A stretch of DNA of 32,287 nucleotides from the IMG/VR virus record IMGVR_UViG_3300046516_001133, positions 1-32,287 of that record. One strand, given 5' to 3'. A program made the translations under genes and the position numbers. The notes beneath the pieces were generated by a model. That model saw only the letters and a list, made by a program, of their open reading frames with translations. It did not search any database and was not told where the DNA came from. Shown piece after piece: positions 7,448 to 15,587 of this stretch. Within the stretch, counting starts at the first letter, position 1. Every line of letters starts with the position of its first letter. The DNA comes from a virus.

Positions 7448-8450
7448 GTTTGGTCTCCCGATAGTACTGCACGGTTTGACGAATACCCTCGTTGAGCGAC
7501 GTAAATTCCATCGGTGGTAACGCGAGGTTCATCCGAGCCGTGTCGAGGCGTTTTCGGTACTGCCCGTCCGGCTTGGAATTGTCGAAGGAGATTGTTCCCT
7601 CGAAGCCTGCTGCGTCTGCCACTAACGCGGCCAACCCCATGATGGACACTTCTTGCCCGGTGCCCAGGTTGAGCGGAAGCTCGCTGTCGTCGTAGTGCAG
7701 CATGGTTTCGATCAGGAGCTTTGCTGCATCGGTCACGTAGAGGAACTCCCTCATGGGGTTGCCGCTGCCCCACACGGAAACGGTGGGGGCCTTATCGTCG
7801 GCGGCGTCCACGAAGCGTTTGACCATGGCTCCCATTACCTTCGTCCGTTCCGGGTCGAAGGAGTCGCCTGGACCATAGAGGGTGGTTGGGCAAGCACAGA
7901 CGGCGTTCAAACCGTACTGTTTTCGGTAGAAGGCCGATGCTAGTTGCAGGTTGCGTTTGGCATAGCCGTGGCAGGCTACGCTGTCGTGAGGTGGGCCTTC
8001 AAGGAAGTCATACTCTGGACAGATTTCACGCGGCTCTTCGGTGCATGCTTCTTGTCCAGTTGGCCAGGCGTTGTCGTAGAACTTCTGAGTCATTGCTGGA
8101 TATGCACACGACGCCACCACACTGACGACCTTCTTGACCTTGTGCCGCCGACAGGCCTCCATGACGTTCAGTGCCATGATGGTATTGTCGGCAAAGATGC
8201 GGGCTGGCTCCTTGGCGTTGAACGCAATGCCGCCGTTGTAGCCGGCCAAGTGGAAGACGTAATCAAGCGGACCACTGTTGCTGAACACGTTGTCAATATG
8301 TTCTGGCACGAGGAGGTTGCAGCCGAATGACGGCAGGGTCGAATGACGGGCTTGGTACACGTCAATGTCTTCGTACTCACAAAGAGCACGGACCAGATGT
8401 TGCCCCAGAAAACCGTAGGCACCAGTGACAAACACGCGAGAGTGATTCAT
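7428..8450 (-). CDS. GDP-L-fucose synthase-like NAD(P)-dependent sugar reductase
   Basis: 340 residues in the extended SDR fold. The Rossmann motif is GAYGFLG (10-16). A GGIAFNAKEPARIFADN stretch and SSCIYP-like SCAYP (Ser114, Cys115) match the GDP-fucose synthase family, which epimerises and reduces GDP-4-keto-6-deoxy sugars. In that family the catalytic motif is YxxxK. Here the lysine (165) is preceded at -4 by His161, with a Tyr at 163, so the motif is altered. CPTTLYGPGD and the REFLYVTDAA substrate region are present. ATG 8450 overlaps the kinase stop as ATGA, so the two are coupled. It probably makes a deoxy-sugar nucleotide, but the exact substrate is not established. Confidence 0.75.
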   Translation of the reverse strand: MNHSRVFVTGAYGFLGQHLVRALCEYEDIDVYQARHSTLPSFGCNLLVPEHIDNVFSNSGPLDYVFHLAGYNGGIAFNAKEPARIFADNTIMALNVMEACRRHKVKKVVSVVASCAYPAMTQKFYDNAWPTGQEACTEEPREICPEYDFLEGPPHDSVACHGYAKRNLQLASAFYRKQYGLNAVCACPTTLYGPGDSFDPERTKVMGAMVKRFVDAADDKAPTVSVWGSGNPMREFLYVTDAAKLLIETMLHYDDSELPLNLGTGQEVSIMGLAALVADAAGFEGTISFDNSKPDGQYRKRLDTARMNLALPPMEFTSLNEGIRQTVQYYRETKHARLAG

Positions 8451-9451
8451 TGGTTCGTTTTGTCGCAATAGACGATGGATGACCCGTCAAGGTCGAAGCG
8501 GAAAGGAATATGAACCATACCCACGTTTTGCATGGCGTCAACGATTGCGGCACGCTTCTCGGGAGGGGCAACCAGAAGCATGCAACCGCCACCGCCAGCA
8601 CCAGTGATTTTGCCGCCCCAGGCTCCGGAGAGACGGGCCATGCAGTACCAATTGTCGATGGAAGGGCTGCTCACTCCTGGAAATGAGGACTTGATACGCC
8701 ACGCCTTGTCGATCAGTTGCCCTAGCAATTCCCACTGACAACGGTGGACGGCCTCAATGCCATCCTCGGCCAGACGAAGCATGGCCCACTGTTCCTGCTC
8801 ACGCTCGGCCAGGGTGGGCACATACTGCTTGGCAACGTCAGACGAAGTGCGGGCGACCCCCGTGAAGAACAGGAGCAGGTGTTGTTCCAACTCTTTGACC
8901 TTTTCGGGATTGAGGGGGATCGGGTAGATGGTCATGTCGCCATCTGGACGGAACCTGATGTATCGGAGCCCGCCGTAGGCCGCGAAGAGTTGGTCCTGGT
9001 TGCCCACCGACTCTGCCAGGCTGACCTGTTCGATGAAGGTGGCGTCGTTGGCTAGCTCAGCAGGAGAGGCATACCAGCCCTTCAATGACTTGAGGGCGTG
9101 GACGAGGCCGACGACGAAAGAAGAGGACGAGCCGGTCCCAGACCGACCGGGGATGTCGGATTGGTGGAAGATTTCCAGGCCCGGCCCGTCAGGCTTGTCC
9201 AGTCCAAGAAATGCGAGCACACCGCGGATGGCTCGGTGCTGGATCTCAGAGTTGTCCTTCACGGCTTCGATGGCCGAGTACACGACGCGGGTCTTGTAAT
9301 CGTGGTAGGGAGGGAGATAACGGGCACTGATGTGACAGTGCCGGTTAATCGCCCCGCCGACTACGAGACCGCCGTGTTTGCGACTCCAGGAGGGATAGTC
9401 AGTGCCCCCTCCAAGAAAGGAGACGCGGAATGGTGTGCGGCTGATAATCAT
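8447..9451 (-). CDS. GHMP-family sugar kinase, HddA-like
   Basis: 334 residues with the three GHMP kinase motifs: an N-terminal RTPFRVSFLGGGTDYP (5-20), the ATP loop PGRSGTGSSSS (101-111) and the C-terminal GAGGGG (284-289). The LGGGTDYP segment is characteristic of the branch containing D-glycero-D-manno-heptose-7-phosphate kinase and related fucose/mannose-type kinases. This type phosphorylates the anomeric carbon so that a nucleotidyltransferase can activate the sugar. The gene is coupled by ATGA to a fucose-synthase-like reductase. HddA and a fucose-synthase relative also occur together in GDP-6-deoxyheptose loci. No GmhA isomerase or clear HddC is visible, so the substrate is left open. 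The start has only a weak upstream ribosome site. Confidence 0.75.
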   Translation of the reverse strand: MIISRTPFRVSFLGGGTDYPSWSRKHGGLVVGGAINRHCHISARYLPPYHDYKTRVVYSAIEAVKDNSEIQHRAIRGVLAFLGLDKPDGPGLEIFHQSDIPGRSGTGSSSSFVVGLVHALKSLKGWYASPAELANDATFIEQVSLAESVGNQDQLFAAYGGLRYIRFRPDGDMTIYPIPLNPEKVKELEQHLLLFFTGVARTSSDVAKQYVPTLAEREQEQWAMLRLAEDGIEAVHRCQWELLGQLIDKAWRIKSSFPGVSSPSIDNWYCMARLSGAWGGKITGAGGGGCMLLVAPPEKRAAIVDAMQNVGMVHIPFRFDLDGSSIVYCDKTNQ

Positions 9452-9485
9452 GCCTAGTACTACACGCCGAGCGTGAGTTCTGGCA

Positions 9486-9638
9486 CTATCGCATCACGAG
9501 CCATGTCACGAAAACGCCGAGGCCGCAACTGGCCAGGAAGATGCCCCCGAAAAACGCGACTAGCTGCCACGCAGATGGTCCGCGGTAGGTCGCCATAGCC
9601 ACGAGTGCGTTGAAAAACGGGTCGTCAAAGTTCTTCAT
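9486..9638 (-). CDS. Tiny membrane protein, 50 aa
   Basis: A small frame starts at ATG 9638, overlapping the stop of the upstream epimerase as ATGA, with GAGG five bases before it. After a polar N-terminus (MKNFDDPFFN) it has one long hydrophobic segment (about residues 24-48, WQLVAFFGGIFLASCGLGV) and ends in VMR. One transmembrane helix is predicted. The overlap, ribosome site and hydrophobicity support a real gene. Function is unknown. Confidence 0.6.
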   Translation of the reverse strand: MKNFDDPFFNALVAMATYRGPSAWQLVAFFGGIFLASCGLGVFVTWLVMR

Positions 9639-10591
9639 ACGTTCCTCATGCAACGGGTGTGTTTCTCACTGAACAACGAGCAGACGTTCGACACTTCGGT
9701 GATGCCACGCTCGAGCGTGTGCTCAAACTCGAAGCCTTCCTTGCGGATCTTGTCACTGGAGACGAGGTAGTTCCGCCGATCCGGATCGTAGCCGGAGCCC
9801 ACCACGACCGCTTCCCTGCCGAGGCCCAACGTGGCAGCAATCTGGTAAGCGAGTTCGATCTTGGTGAGGTTGGCGTGTGGGTAACCTAGGTTGTAGACGC
9901 CGGCCAACTCGTGGTTGAAGACGGCGAAGCTGAAGGCCCGAGCCACATCCTTGACTCCGACGAAGTTTCGCTTGAAGTCCGGATCAAAGACCTCCAGCGT
10001 TCCGCCGCGGCAAAGCTTCTCGGTGAAGTCGTTCACCATCAGGTCGAACCGCATACGGGGACTACCACCGAACACCGTAGCTAAGCGGAACGCGACCGAG
10101 TTGGGGTGCTCGAGGACAACCTTCTCGGCGTCGCACTTGGAAATACCGTAGATGCTGATGGGGTTGAGCGGATCTTCCTCTGTGCAGAACTTAGTCCCAT
10201 CGGTCTCGCCGTAGCCCGAGTTGGTGTTCGGGTAGATGAGTCGTTGTTGTTTCGACATGTCATGGACCAACGAGGCTATCGCCCCGAAATTGACCTCGGT
10301 TGCCTGAACCGGGTCTCTCGAGCAGATCGGAGCACCAACCCAGGCCGCGAGCGGGATAACCACGTCTGCTTTCGAGACGAGGAAACGTAATTGCGTGGTG
10401 TGCCGAACGTCGCCCTGGTAGAAGTGGAAGTTCTTGTTGAAGAGAAGCGGCATGAGAGCCGCCTTTTGAAAATCTCCGAACATCAGGTTGTCTACGCCCA
10501 TGACGCGACAGCCCTGTCTCAGCAGGGAAGCACATAGGGTAGTGCCTATGTATCCGGCACACCCAGTAACGAGAACGTTGAAGTTGGTCAT
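9635..10591 (-). CDS. NAD-dependent sugar-nucleotide epimerase/dehydratase
   Basis: 318 residues, extended SDR. The Rossmann motif GCAGYIG is near residue 10, NTNSGYG carries the catalytic Ser and YGISK is an intact YxxxK motif. A DPDFKRNFVGVKDVA segment matches the substrate-binding region of nucleotide-sugar epimerases. It acts in the cytoplasm on an NDP-hexose or heptose. ATG 10591 comes one base after the upstream stop (TAACATG) with AGGTG before it. An in-frame upstream extension reads through the preceding gene and is rejected. It is one of three SDR enzymes here, implying a multi-step sugar conversion. Which epimer it forms cannot be read from sequence. Confidence 0.75.
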   Translation of the reverse strand: MTNFNVLVTGCAGYIGTTLCASLLRQGCRVMGVDNLMFGDFQKAALMPLLFNKNFHFYQGDVRHTTQLRFLVSKADVVIPLAAWVGAPICSRDPVQATEVNFGAIASLVHDMSKQQRLIYPNTNSGYGETDGTKFCTEEDPLNPISIYGISKCDAEKVVLEHPNSVAFRLATVFGGSPRMRFDLMVNDFTEKLCRGGTLEVFDPDFKRNFVGVKDVARAFSFAVFNHELAGVYNLGYPHANLTKIELAYQIAATLGLGREAVVVGSGYDPDRRNYLVSSDKIRKEGFEFEHTLERGITEVSNVCSLFSEKHTRCMRNV

Positions 10592-10592
10592 G

Positions 10593-10868
10593 TTAGCACC
10601 TGATCCTTGTGTCCTTACTGACGAGACCGGCAACTGTTTTGCTCAGGCCGTCAACATTGTCGTGAATCTTCTGAAGCTCTTCTTGATGTTTGGCGTCGCC
10701 GTAGGACGGATCAATCTCGTGTTTGAACACCAACGCCAGGTGTTGCTTGATGCACCGCACCTTTTCTCCGATGAGACCGTCGTTGGTCCGCACTTCATCC
10801 GGTTTCAGGCCGGCGTCGTGGACCTCGAAGAAGCCCTGTAGCCAATAACAGAACTCACGCGATGTCAT
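10593..10868 (-). CDS. Conserved phage-type protein, 91 aa
   Basis: The protein begins MTSREFCYWLQGFFEV, an opening I associate with many small tailed-phage proteins, followed by a LKPDEV turn and a C-terminal helix with HDNVDGLSKTVAGL. The pattern is an amphipathic helix followed by a coiled-coil-like tail. There are no catalytic motifs or membrane segments. It overlaps the upstream epimerase end by 14 bases, and the downstream epimerase starts one base after its stop. Its place between two sugar epimerases may be incidental. Confidence 0.55.
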   Translation of the reverse strand: MTSREFCYWLQGFFEVHDAGLKPDEVRTNDGLIGEKVRCIKQHLALVFKHEIDPSYGDAKHQEELQKIHDNVDGLSKTVAGLVSKDTRIRC

Positions 10869-11796
10869 GGTGTCCTCCTAGTTCCTTGATTGCCTGTGCC
10901 ACGGCTTCCCGAGACCTGGGGAACCGCTGCTTCCAACCTTCAACTCTCGCCCGCCAGCTGGCGACGCGAACTATCGGATTGTCGCCCTTCCAGGTGCCGG
11001 CCGAGCCGCTCCAGGTCAGTTCCTTGTTGATGCCGAGAATCTCCCTGGCCAACGTTGCTACGTCCAGGACCGACATCTCGTCTTCGCATGACAGGTTCAG
11101 CACGCGATAGCGTCTGTACCAGCCATCCAGTGCGGCCTGGACGAAGGCGTTCGCTGTGTCTTGGGCGTGGACGAAGGGCTTGATGGAGCCAGGTGAGTTT
11201 CCCAGAAGGTTCAGTGTGGGCTCAGGAGACACGAGCTTGCGGACCACGTCCTTAATGAGCCCGTGAGTGGCCCCAGATCCGACGTTGGCGACCAACCGAA
11301 GGCTGATACCATTGATCTTGCCCAACTCGACGTAGGCGTTAACAAGGGCCTCGCTGGCGACCTTCGTAGCTCCGTACACTGAGTTCGGGGCCAATCGGGT
11401 CATCTCATCTGCACATGTGGCGGCGTTGTTGCCGTAGACCGATGCTGATGAGGCCAGGACGAAGATGGTGCCCTCTTTGCAGCAGTGCAGGAGGTTGTGG
11501 GTGCCAAGGATGTTGTCCTGGGTCATGAGCGGACTGTCACATCTGATGGACGGGTTCCCGGCTAAGTGGAAGATGACGTCAGGAGTGAAGGCGTTGAACA
11601 GGTCACGGACACTGTTAAAGGAGGTCACGTCGCACTTGACGTTGCCAATCCAGAACCGTCCGTTCCCTATCTCCAGCACGGACTCCCCACACGAACGTGA
11701 GGCTGACACGATGCTGGTGATTTCCGGCGAAGCCACGAGGCGACGAATCAGGTGGCTACCGATGAAGCCAGACCCGCCAGTAACTAATGCTCGCAT
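10855..11796 (-). CDS. NAD-dependent epimerase/reductase
   Basis: 313 residues with Rossmann motif GGSGFIGSH (about 7-15), SSASVYG and an intact YGATK, all typical of UDP-glucose 4-epimerase and GDP-4-keto-6-deoxymannose reductase relatives. ATG 11796 is preceded by AAGCAGGAGAG, whose first bases form the TAA stop of the upstream gene (TAAGCAGGAG), so stop and ribosome site are fused. In-frame sequence upstream of this ATG is antisense-like and is not used. With the other two SDR genes it should act on the nucleotide-linked sugar before transfer. The substrate is undetermined. Confidence 0.75.
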   Translation of the reverse strand: MRALVTGGSGFIGSHLIRRLVASPEITSIVSASRSCGESVLEIGNGRFWIGNVKCDVTSFNSVRDLFNAFTPDVIFHLAGNPSIRCDSPLMTQDNILGTHNLLHCCKEGTIFVLASSASVYGNNAATCADEMTRLAPNSVYGATKVASEALVNAYVELGKINGISLRLVANVGSGATHGLIKDVVRKLVSPEPTLNLLGNSPGSIKPFVHAQDTANAFVQAALDGWYRRYRVLNLSCEDEMSVLDVATLAREILGINKELTWSGSAGTWKGDNPIVRVASWRARVEGWKQRFPRSREAVAQAIKELGGHHDIA

Positions 11797-11807
11797 GTCT
11801 CTCCTGC

Positions 11808-12668
11808 TTACTTGGTGTTGGAGACGACCTCGGTCACGCCGAGAGTTCCAGTCTTCCAGGGAGTCCTGTTGTGAAAGGTATTGTCCCAAGCGTGGTAGAC
11901 GGCGTGATTGATAGCCACTCCCTCATCCCACCTGGCCTGGGTGATGACGTTGGGTTTGGGGCTGTAGTAGCACGTCTTCCCGCCATGGAACTGGTGCAGG
12001 CTCACGCCCTCAGAAATGACTTGCTTGAACCCTGGCAGACACCGGGCTCGTCGGACGAAGTCAGAGTCTTCCGCTGAGATGCCGCCGAAGTACCGCTCGT
12101 CGTAGCCGTTCAGCTTCTCCCAGACCGCCCTGGTGGCGAGACAGATGTAGTTGGTGACGTCAGACCGGTAGGCCTTGCTTTGGAGAGGCCACCGCCGGCA
12201 CTCGCCAACTAGGCCTGGCGTCAGGTTCTGCCCGTAGGGGTCGAGGAGGTCCAGGTACTGCTGGGGAACGTCGTAGGTGGTGGACATCACCATGGCGTGC
12301 TCGCCATCACAATCGGCGATTAGCCGGTCGTAGACGTTGTCCCAAGCAATGACCTCATTCCCCTGTTGGAAGATCAGGTCGCCAGTGCTATGGCGGAAGG
12401 CAATGTTATTCGTTAGGCAAGGATTGTTGTGGAACTTCTCGATGCCAGTCTTGAACACGAACTCGCTGACGTCCACGCGGATGAACTTCCACGGGAAACG
12501 TGCAGAAAACGTGCGAAGTTCGCCAAGCACATCTTCGTGGGAGCCGTCGTCGGCTACCACGACTTCAAAAGGGCAAGTGGGTGGTCTCGTCGCAATGGAC
12601 CACAAGGCCCGGCGAAACAGTGGGAGCCTGTTGTGGCTGCTGATGATGATTGAGACTTTCTGGGTCAT
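11808..12668 (-). CDS. Family 2 glycosyltransferase
   Basis: 286 residues. The GT-A fold opening VSIIISSHNRLPLFRRAL and the nucleotide-binding ADDGS (about 38-42) are typical of GT2. The C-terminal half has NGYDERYFGGISAEDSDFVRR, matching the acceptor/catalytic (ED) region of galactosyltransferase-like GT2 enzymes. It transfers an activated sugar in the cytoplasm, and no membrane anchor is seen. ATG 12668 has AAGGA upstream. Its 5' end lies inside the 3' end of an HNH endonuclease gene (104-base overlap), suggesting the endonuclease was inserted at this start. The acceptor is unknown. Confidence 0.75.
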   Translation of the reverse strand: MTQKVSIIISSHNRLPLFRRALWSIATRPPTCPFEVVVADDGSHEDVLGELRTFSARFPWKFIRVDVSEFVFKTGIEKFHNNPCLTNNIAFRHSTGDLIFQQGNEVIAWDNVYDRLIADCDGEHAMVMSTTYDVPQQYLDLLDPYGQNLTPGLVGECRRWPLQSKAYRSDVTNYICLATRAVWEKLNGYDERYFGGISAEDSDFVRRARCLPGFKQVISEGVSLHQFHGGKTCYYSPKPNVITQARWDEGVAINHAVYHAWDNTFHNRTPWKTGTLGVTEVVSNTK

Positions 12669-13284
12669 TATAATTTCCTTCGCACAACTCGCCGTGCTTA
12701 CTGTTTTCTTCGCACCACTGATAGAACTGGTTCTTGTCAAGTCCAGTCTTGGAAAATAGGTATAGTGCAATCCGCAAGACCGTCGCCACGAACAACCCAT
12801 GTGAAAACGAGTTCTTCATGATTTGGACAATTTTGTGAATCCACTGGAAGTTGGTGGCGGCGTAGCCAACTGCCGACTCGATCCTGTCTGGAGAAGCGGT
12901 GTATCTTCCGGCCTGAACATCGTCTGGGCTTTTGGGAAACGCAAGAGTTAAACCCGTGTACGTGCATAGCCCATTTTGTTCACTAATCTGTAATGCCGCC
13001 TCTTCTGGTGTCAGATCAAATGGGATGTTCTTGTTTCTTGCCCTTGTAGTAAGTCTTGACCAGACAGTGTTGATGATTGGGCCTGCAATGGGGATATTGC
13101 CACCACGGATGGACTTTGCCTCATACACGCCGTACTTAATTCCCCTTTGCCTTATTATGTTTACAGAGCACTCTAGGCGTTTGGCCTGCTCCGCAATCGT
13201 GAGACCCTGGTTCTGAACAGACCTCAGGGCAGCTTCGTCGATATGAGAGAATCTGGTCCTGTTTTGCGAACGAGTCCCGAACAT
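12565..13284 (-). CDS. HNH-type endonuclease with N-terminal HTH (1 of 4)
   Basis: 239 residues. The N-terminal part (about 14-60) looks like a helix-turn-helix (GLTIAEQAKRLECSVNIIRQ). The nuclease-like core reads CTYTG then ASPDRIESAVGY and NFQWIHKIVQIMK, the same series of motifs as in the HNH proteins at 14324 and 16301. The ATG overlaps the upstream glycosyltransferase stop as TAATG. The last 34 or so residues are encoded within the downstream glycosyltransferase gene and show no conserved pattern, so the natural C-terminus may have been replaced by read-through. It is probably a free-standing homing endonuclease. Activity is inferred. Confidence 0.65.
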   Translation of the reverse strand: MFGTRSQNRTRFSHIDEAALRSVQNQGLTIAEQAKRLECSVNIIRQRGIKYGVYEAKSIRGGNIPIAGPIINTVWSRLTTRARNKNIPFDLTPEEAALQISEQNGLCTYTGLTLAFPKSPDDVQAGRYTASPDRIESAVGYAATNFQWIHKIVQIMKNSFSHGLFVATVLRIALYLFSKTGLDKNQFYQWCEENSKHGELCEGNYNDPESLNHHQQPQQAPTVSPGLVVHCDETTHLPF

Positions 13285-14327
13285 TACACGAGCCCCTTCA
13301 ACAACTCGCCTTTCACCTTCAATACGCGAGTTGATTCGGTTGGTAATCCAAGGTGGTCAAACATAAGTGTGACCCGATCAAAGTAAGTGTGGTCTAACAG
13401 TACCTTGCGACGCCCCGCGTCGATGAATCGCTGACGAAGTTCCGGGCATTCGACGAAGTGACGAATCATCCCTGCCATCTGGCTCGGGCTCTCAGCCATA
13501 GGGAGTTCCTCTTCAGTGAAGAGGTCACGAGCTTCAGGCACGTAGTCGGAGACGCAGAAGCCACCAGCTGCGAGCACCTTGAAGGGGCGTTCAATGACGT
13601 CCCATCCCAGGTCCGTGCTGTGGGGCTCAGACACGTTGGGGCACACGGTGGCCGACACGAAGAGGTCGCGAACATCGTGGTTCTCGATGCCGCCCAGGTA
13701 CTTCTCCGTGGGCCAGGGGGAGTTGCCGAAGACCTTCACATTGAGGCCGCTGTCGGGATGGCACAAAGGCAGGATGTAGTTGTTGAGGTTCCGGGCCTTG
13801 TAGGGCCAGTAACCGCCAACGAAAGCGACGTCACAGACGAGTTCCGGACGGACCTGGCCACCGAGGTAGTCGAACGTGTCCGCGGCATTCAGGATGCCCA
13901 CGGGCTCAATTCCGATGTCACGCCAGCCAGACATGGTGCCTTCGAGCCACTTGTCGTGAGCGTGGATGAAGACGAAGTCCGGCCTCCCGGTTTCCTTCTT
14001 GAGCTTCTCGACGAGTCGCTTTTCCTGCTCAGTGGCAACCACGAGCGAATACTTCTTCGGGTCCACGTCCTTGAGGTAAGGCCCCCACGCTGACGCGAAG
14101 AGGATGACCCTCATGTTCGGCCGAGACACGATGTTCTTGTACGTGGCACGATCCAGGTCGTACGTAGTCCCAATGAACAATTGTGGATCGGTGGCCGAGA
14201 ACGCATCGAATGCCGGAGTGCTTTGTTTCCAAAAGGTAAAGTTGTGTCCGCACGCTTTGAAAACACGCCCCCATCCAGTTCTCACGTAAGACGGGCCGGC
14301 ATCAGTATATATGCAAAGGACATTCAT
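13284..14327 (-). CDS. CgeB-like glycosyltransferase
   Basis: 347 residues from ATG 14327, which overlaps the upstream HNH stop as ATGA. The sequence has CDVAFVGGYWPYK, then NVKVFGNSPWP, then a C-terminal domain with RPFKVLAAGGFCVSDYVPEARDLF and a final helix with HTYFDRV. This order is characteristic of CgeB/Glyco_trans_1_2 GT-B proteins, which use the C-terminal domain to bind a nucleotide sugar. No Tat or Sec leader is present. The gene lies among other glycosyltransferases and probably adds one sugar in the same glycan. An in-frame N-terminal extension is rejected because it lies in the HNH gene. Confidence 0.75.
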   Translation of the reverse strand: MNVLCIYTDAGPSYVRTGWGRVFKACGHNFTFWKQSTPAFDAFSATDPQLFIGTTYDLDRATYKNIVSRPNMRVILFASAWGPYLKDVDPKKYSLVVATEQEKRLVEKLKKETGRPDFVFIHAHDKWLEGTMSGWRDIGIEPVGILNAADTFDYLGGQVRPELVCDVAFVGGYWPYKARNLNNYILPLCHPDSGLNVKVFGNSPWPTEKYLGGIENHDVRDLFVSATVCPNVSEPHSTDLGWDVIERPFKVLAAGGFCVSDYVPEARDLFTEEELPMAESPSQMAGMIRHFVECPELRQRFIDAGRRKVLLDHTYFDRVTLMFDHLGLPTESTRVLKVKGELLKGLV

Positions 14328-14908
14328 GATTGTTCTCTTTGATTGTGGAGGGTTACTTTGCAGCACCAAGAGATGAAGTCGTGGTCAAGTTGGTCAGACT
14401 TCATTTCGTTGATGACTTTGTGTACCCACTGGATGTTGCCGGATACATAGCCGAGGCTAGAATCCTTGCGATCCAACGACGCTGTCTGAAGGCCACGCTG
14501 CATGTCAGCAGCAATGGTCAGCGTTAGTGGCTCTCCTGAAAGAGCACACTTACCGCCTTGGAGTGTGAATTGATTCCAAGCCTCTTCCTGCGTTATCGTG
14601 AACGCGAGATTTCGGCGAGCAGCACCGTACTTGAGGCTGAACCAGTAAGAGCCGTTGATTTGCTCGAAGTGTCGTCCTGATTGTGCCCTTTTCACTTCAC
14701 CAAGTAGACAGCCACAGCTTTTAACTCCACGCTTCTTGTTGGTCAGTCGGCTTGTATAGGTAACAAACGGGTCGGAGTTGTTGCACTCACAAGAACATTC
14801 CCATTGGTACTCATGAGTGTCCTCCCTCACGCCGAGCATCTTACGGACTGTGAGTTTGCCGAAGTGTTTGCCGACCAGATCAACTTTCGGGCCTGTTGGC
14901 TTCCTCAT
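14324..14908 (-). CDS. HNH-type endonuclease (2 of 4)
   Basis: 194 residues. The N-terminal part has GKHFGKLTVRK, then a CSCECNN and SCGCLL pair of Cys clusters, a DNA-binding zinc module typical of this phage HNH group. The core reads GGKCALSGEPL, SLDRKDSSLGY and GNIQWVHKVINEMK. It closely parallels the proteins at 12565 and 16301, so the genes are paralogues. ATG 14908 comes three bases after the small membrane gene's stop, with TGGAAA before it. The stop overlaps the CgeB-like glycosyltransferase start as ATGA. It is probably a free-standing homing endonuclease inserted at that start. Activity is not shown. Confidence 0.7.
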   Translation of the reverse strand: MRKPTGPKVDLVGKHFGKLTVRKMLGVREDTHEYQWECSCECNNSDPFVTYTSRLTNKKRGVKSCGCLLGEVKRAQSGRHFEQINGSYWFSLKYGAARRNLAFTITQEEAWNQFTLQGGKCALSGEPLTLTIAADMQRGLQTASLDRKDSSLGYVSGNIQWVHKVINEMKSDQLDHDFISWCCKVTLHNQREQS

Positions 14909-14911
14909 TTG

Positions 14912-15052
14912 TTATTTCCATTGGGCGACGCACCAGTCGCCGTAGGATTTGAACATGTCCAAATAGCCGCAGAGACCAGCCAGCAATCCCATCCACACAA
15001 TCGGACTAATGAAGAACAGGACCATGAAAGGAAGTGTCTTGATCCGACTCAT
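14912..15052 (-). CDS. Tiny membrane protein, 46 aa
   Basis: ATG 15052 overlaps the stop of the upstream gene (ATGA). After a short basic N-terminus (MSRIKT) a single hydrophobic helix runs about residues 7-28 (FMVLFFISPIVWMGLLAGLCG), then a polar tail SYGDWCVAQWK. One transmembrane segment is clear. The next gene begins three bases after its stop. No family is recognised. It could be an anchor or superinfection-type membrane protein. Confidence 0.6.
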   Translation of the reverse strand: MSRIKTLPFMVLFFISPIVWMGLLAGLCGYLDMFKSYGDWCVAQWK

Positions 15053-15570
15053 GGATTCACCAGCGTTTCGATGGGGAGGAGCTTCTCTTCCGGAACGAAC
15101 CAGGCGTCAGGCCGACTTCGGTCGCCGCCGTCCCAAAGCTTGCCGGCCTTGAGAGCCTCGAAGGCCATCATCCAGCCCTTGACCTCGAAGCGACGACCGG
15201 CCTGGATCACGAGGACGAAGGGAACATCGCCGTACTTCTCGACGTCCTTACTGCGGACGATGAGCGAGTGGTGACTGCGGGGCTTGCTGCTGCTGCGGAC
15301 CTGGGTACGGTCACCGACATCGGGGCCTTTGGAGTGGTGGTCATCCTGTCCTGCTGACCATTCGCAGTTAAGCAGGAGAGACACGGCAAGCTCTGACTGT
15401 GCCCCGCCCGACTCCATCTCGGCGGTCGCATTACGCAGTCCATGTCCGTCTTTGATCCCACGCTTACGAAGCTTGTCGTGCAGCCTCTTGGCCACGCCCG
15501 CGGCGAAGTCCATCTGGCGTTGAGATAGCACCGCGATATGAGCAGTGCAGGTACGGATTGTGACACCCAT
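15049..15570 (-). CDS. Nuclease-fold-like phage protein, 173 aa
   Basis: From ATG 15570 with AGAGGATTTG before it. The pattern is a helix with GAQSELAVSLLLN, then a DVGDRTQVRSSS loop, then HHSLIVRSKDV, FVLVIQAGRRFEVKGWM. This arrangement (a conserved Glu, Asp-Val-Gly, a Q-V-R strand, then a hydrophobic strand and G-W) matches a family of phage proteins with a PD-(D/E)XK-like layout. The usual E-x-K is replaced by Q-V-R, so nuclease activity is doubtful. The stop overlaps the tiny membrane gene (ATGA). An upstream in-frame ATG at 15621 lacks a ribosome site. Function is unknown. Confidence 0.5.
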   Translation of the reverse strand: MGVTIRTCTAHIAVLSQRQMDFAAGVAKRLHDKLRKRGIKDGHGLRNATAEMESGGAQSELAVSLLLNCEWSAGQDDHHSKGPDVGDRTQVRSSSKPRSHHSLIVRSKDVEKYGDVPFVLVIQAGRRFEVKGWMMAFEALKAGKLWDGGDRSRPDAWFVPEEKLLPIETLVNP

Positions 15571-15587
15571 GTTAGCAAATCCTCTAG

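Noticed and set aside
13458-14093. 211-residue plus-strand frame opposite the CgeB-like gene
   Set aside because: It is antisense to a clear glycosyltransferase. The composition is that of a shadow frame.
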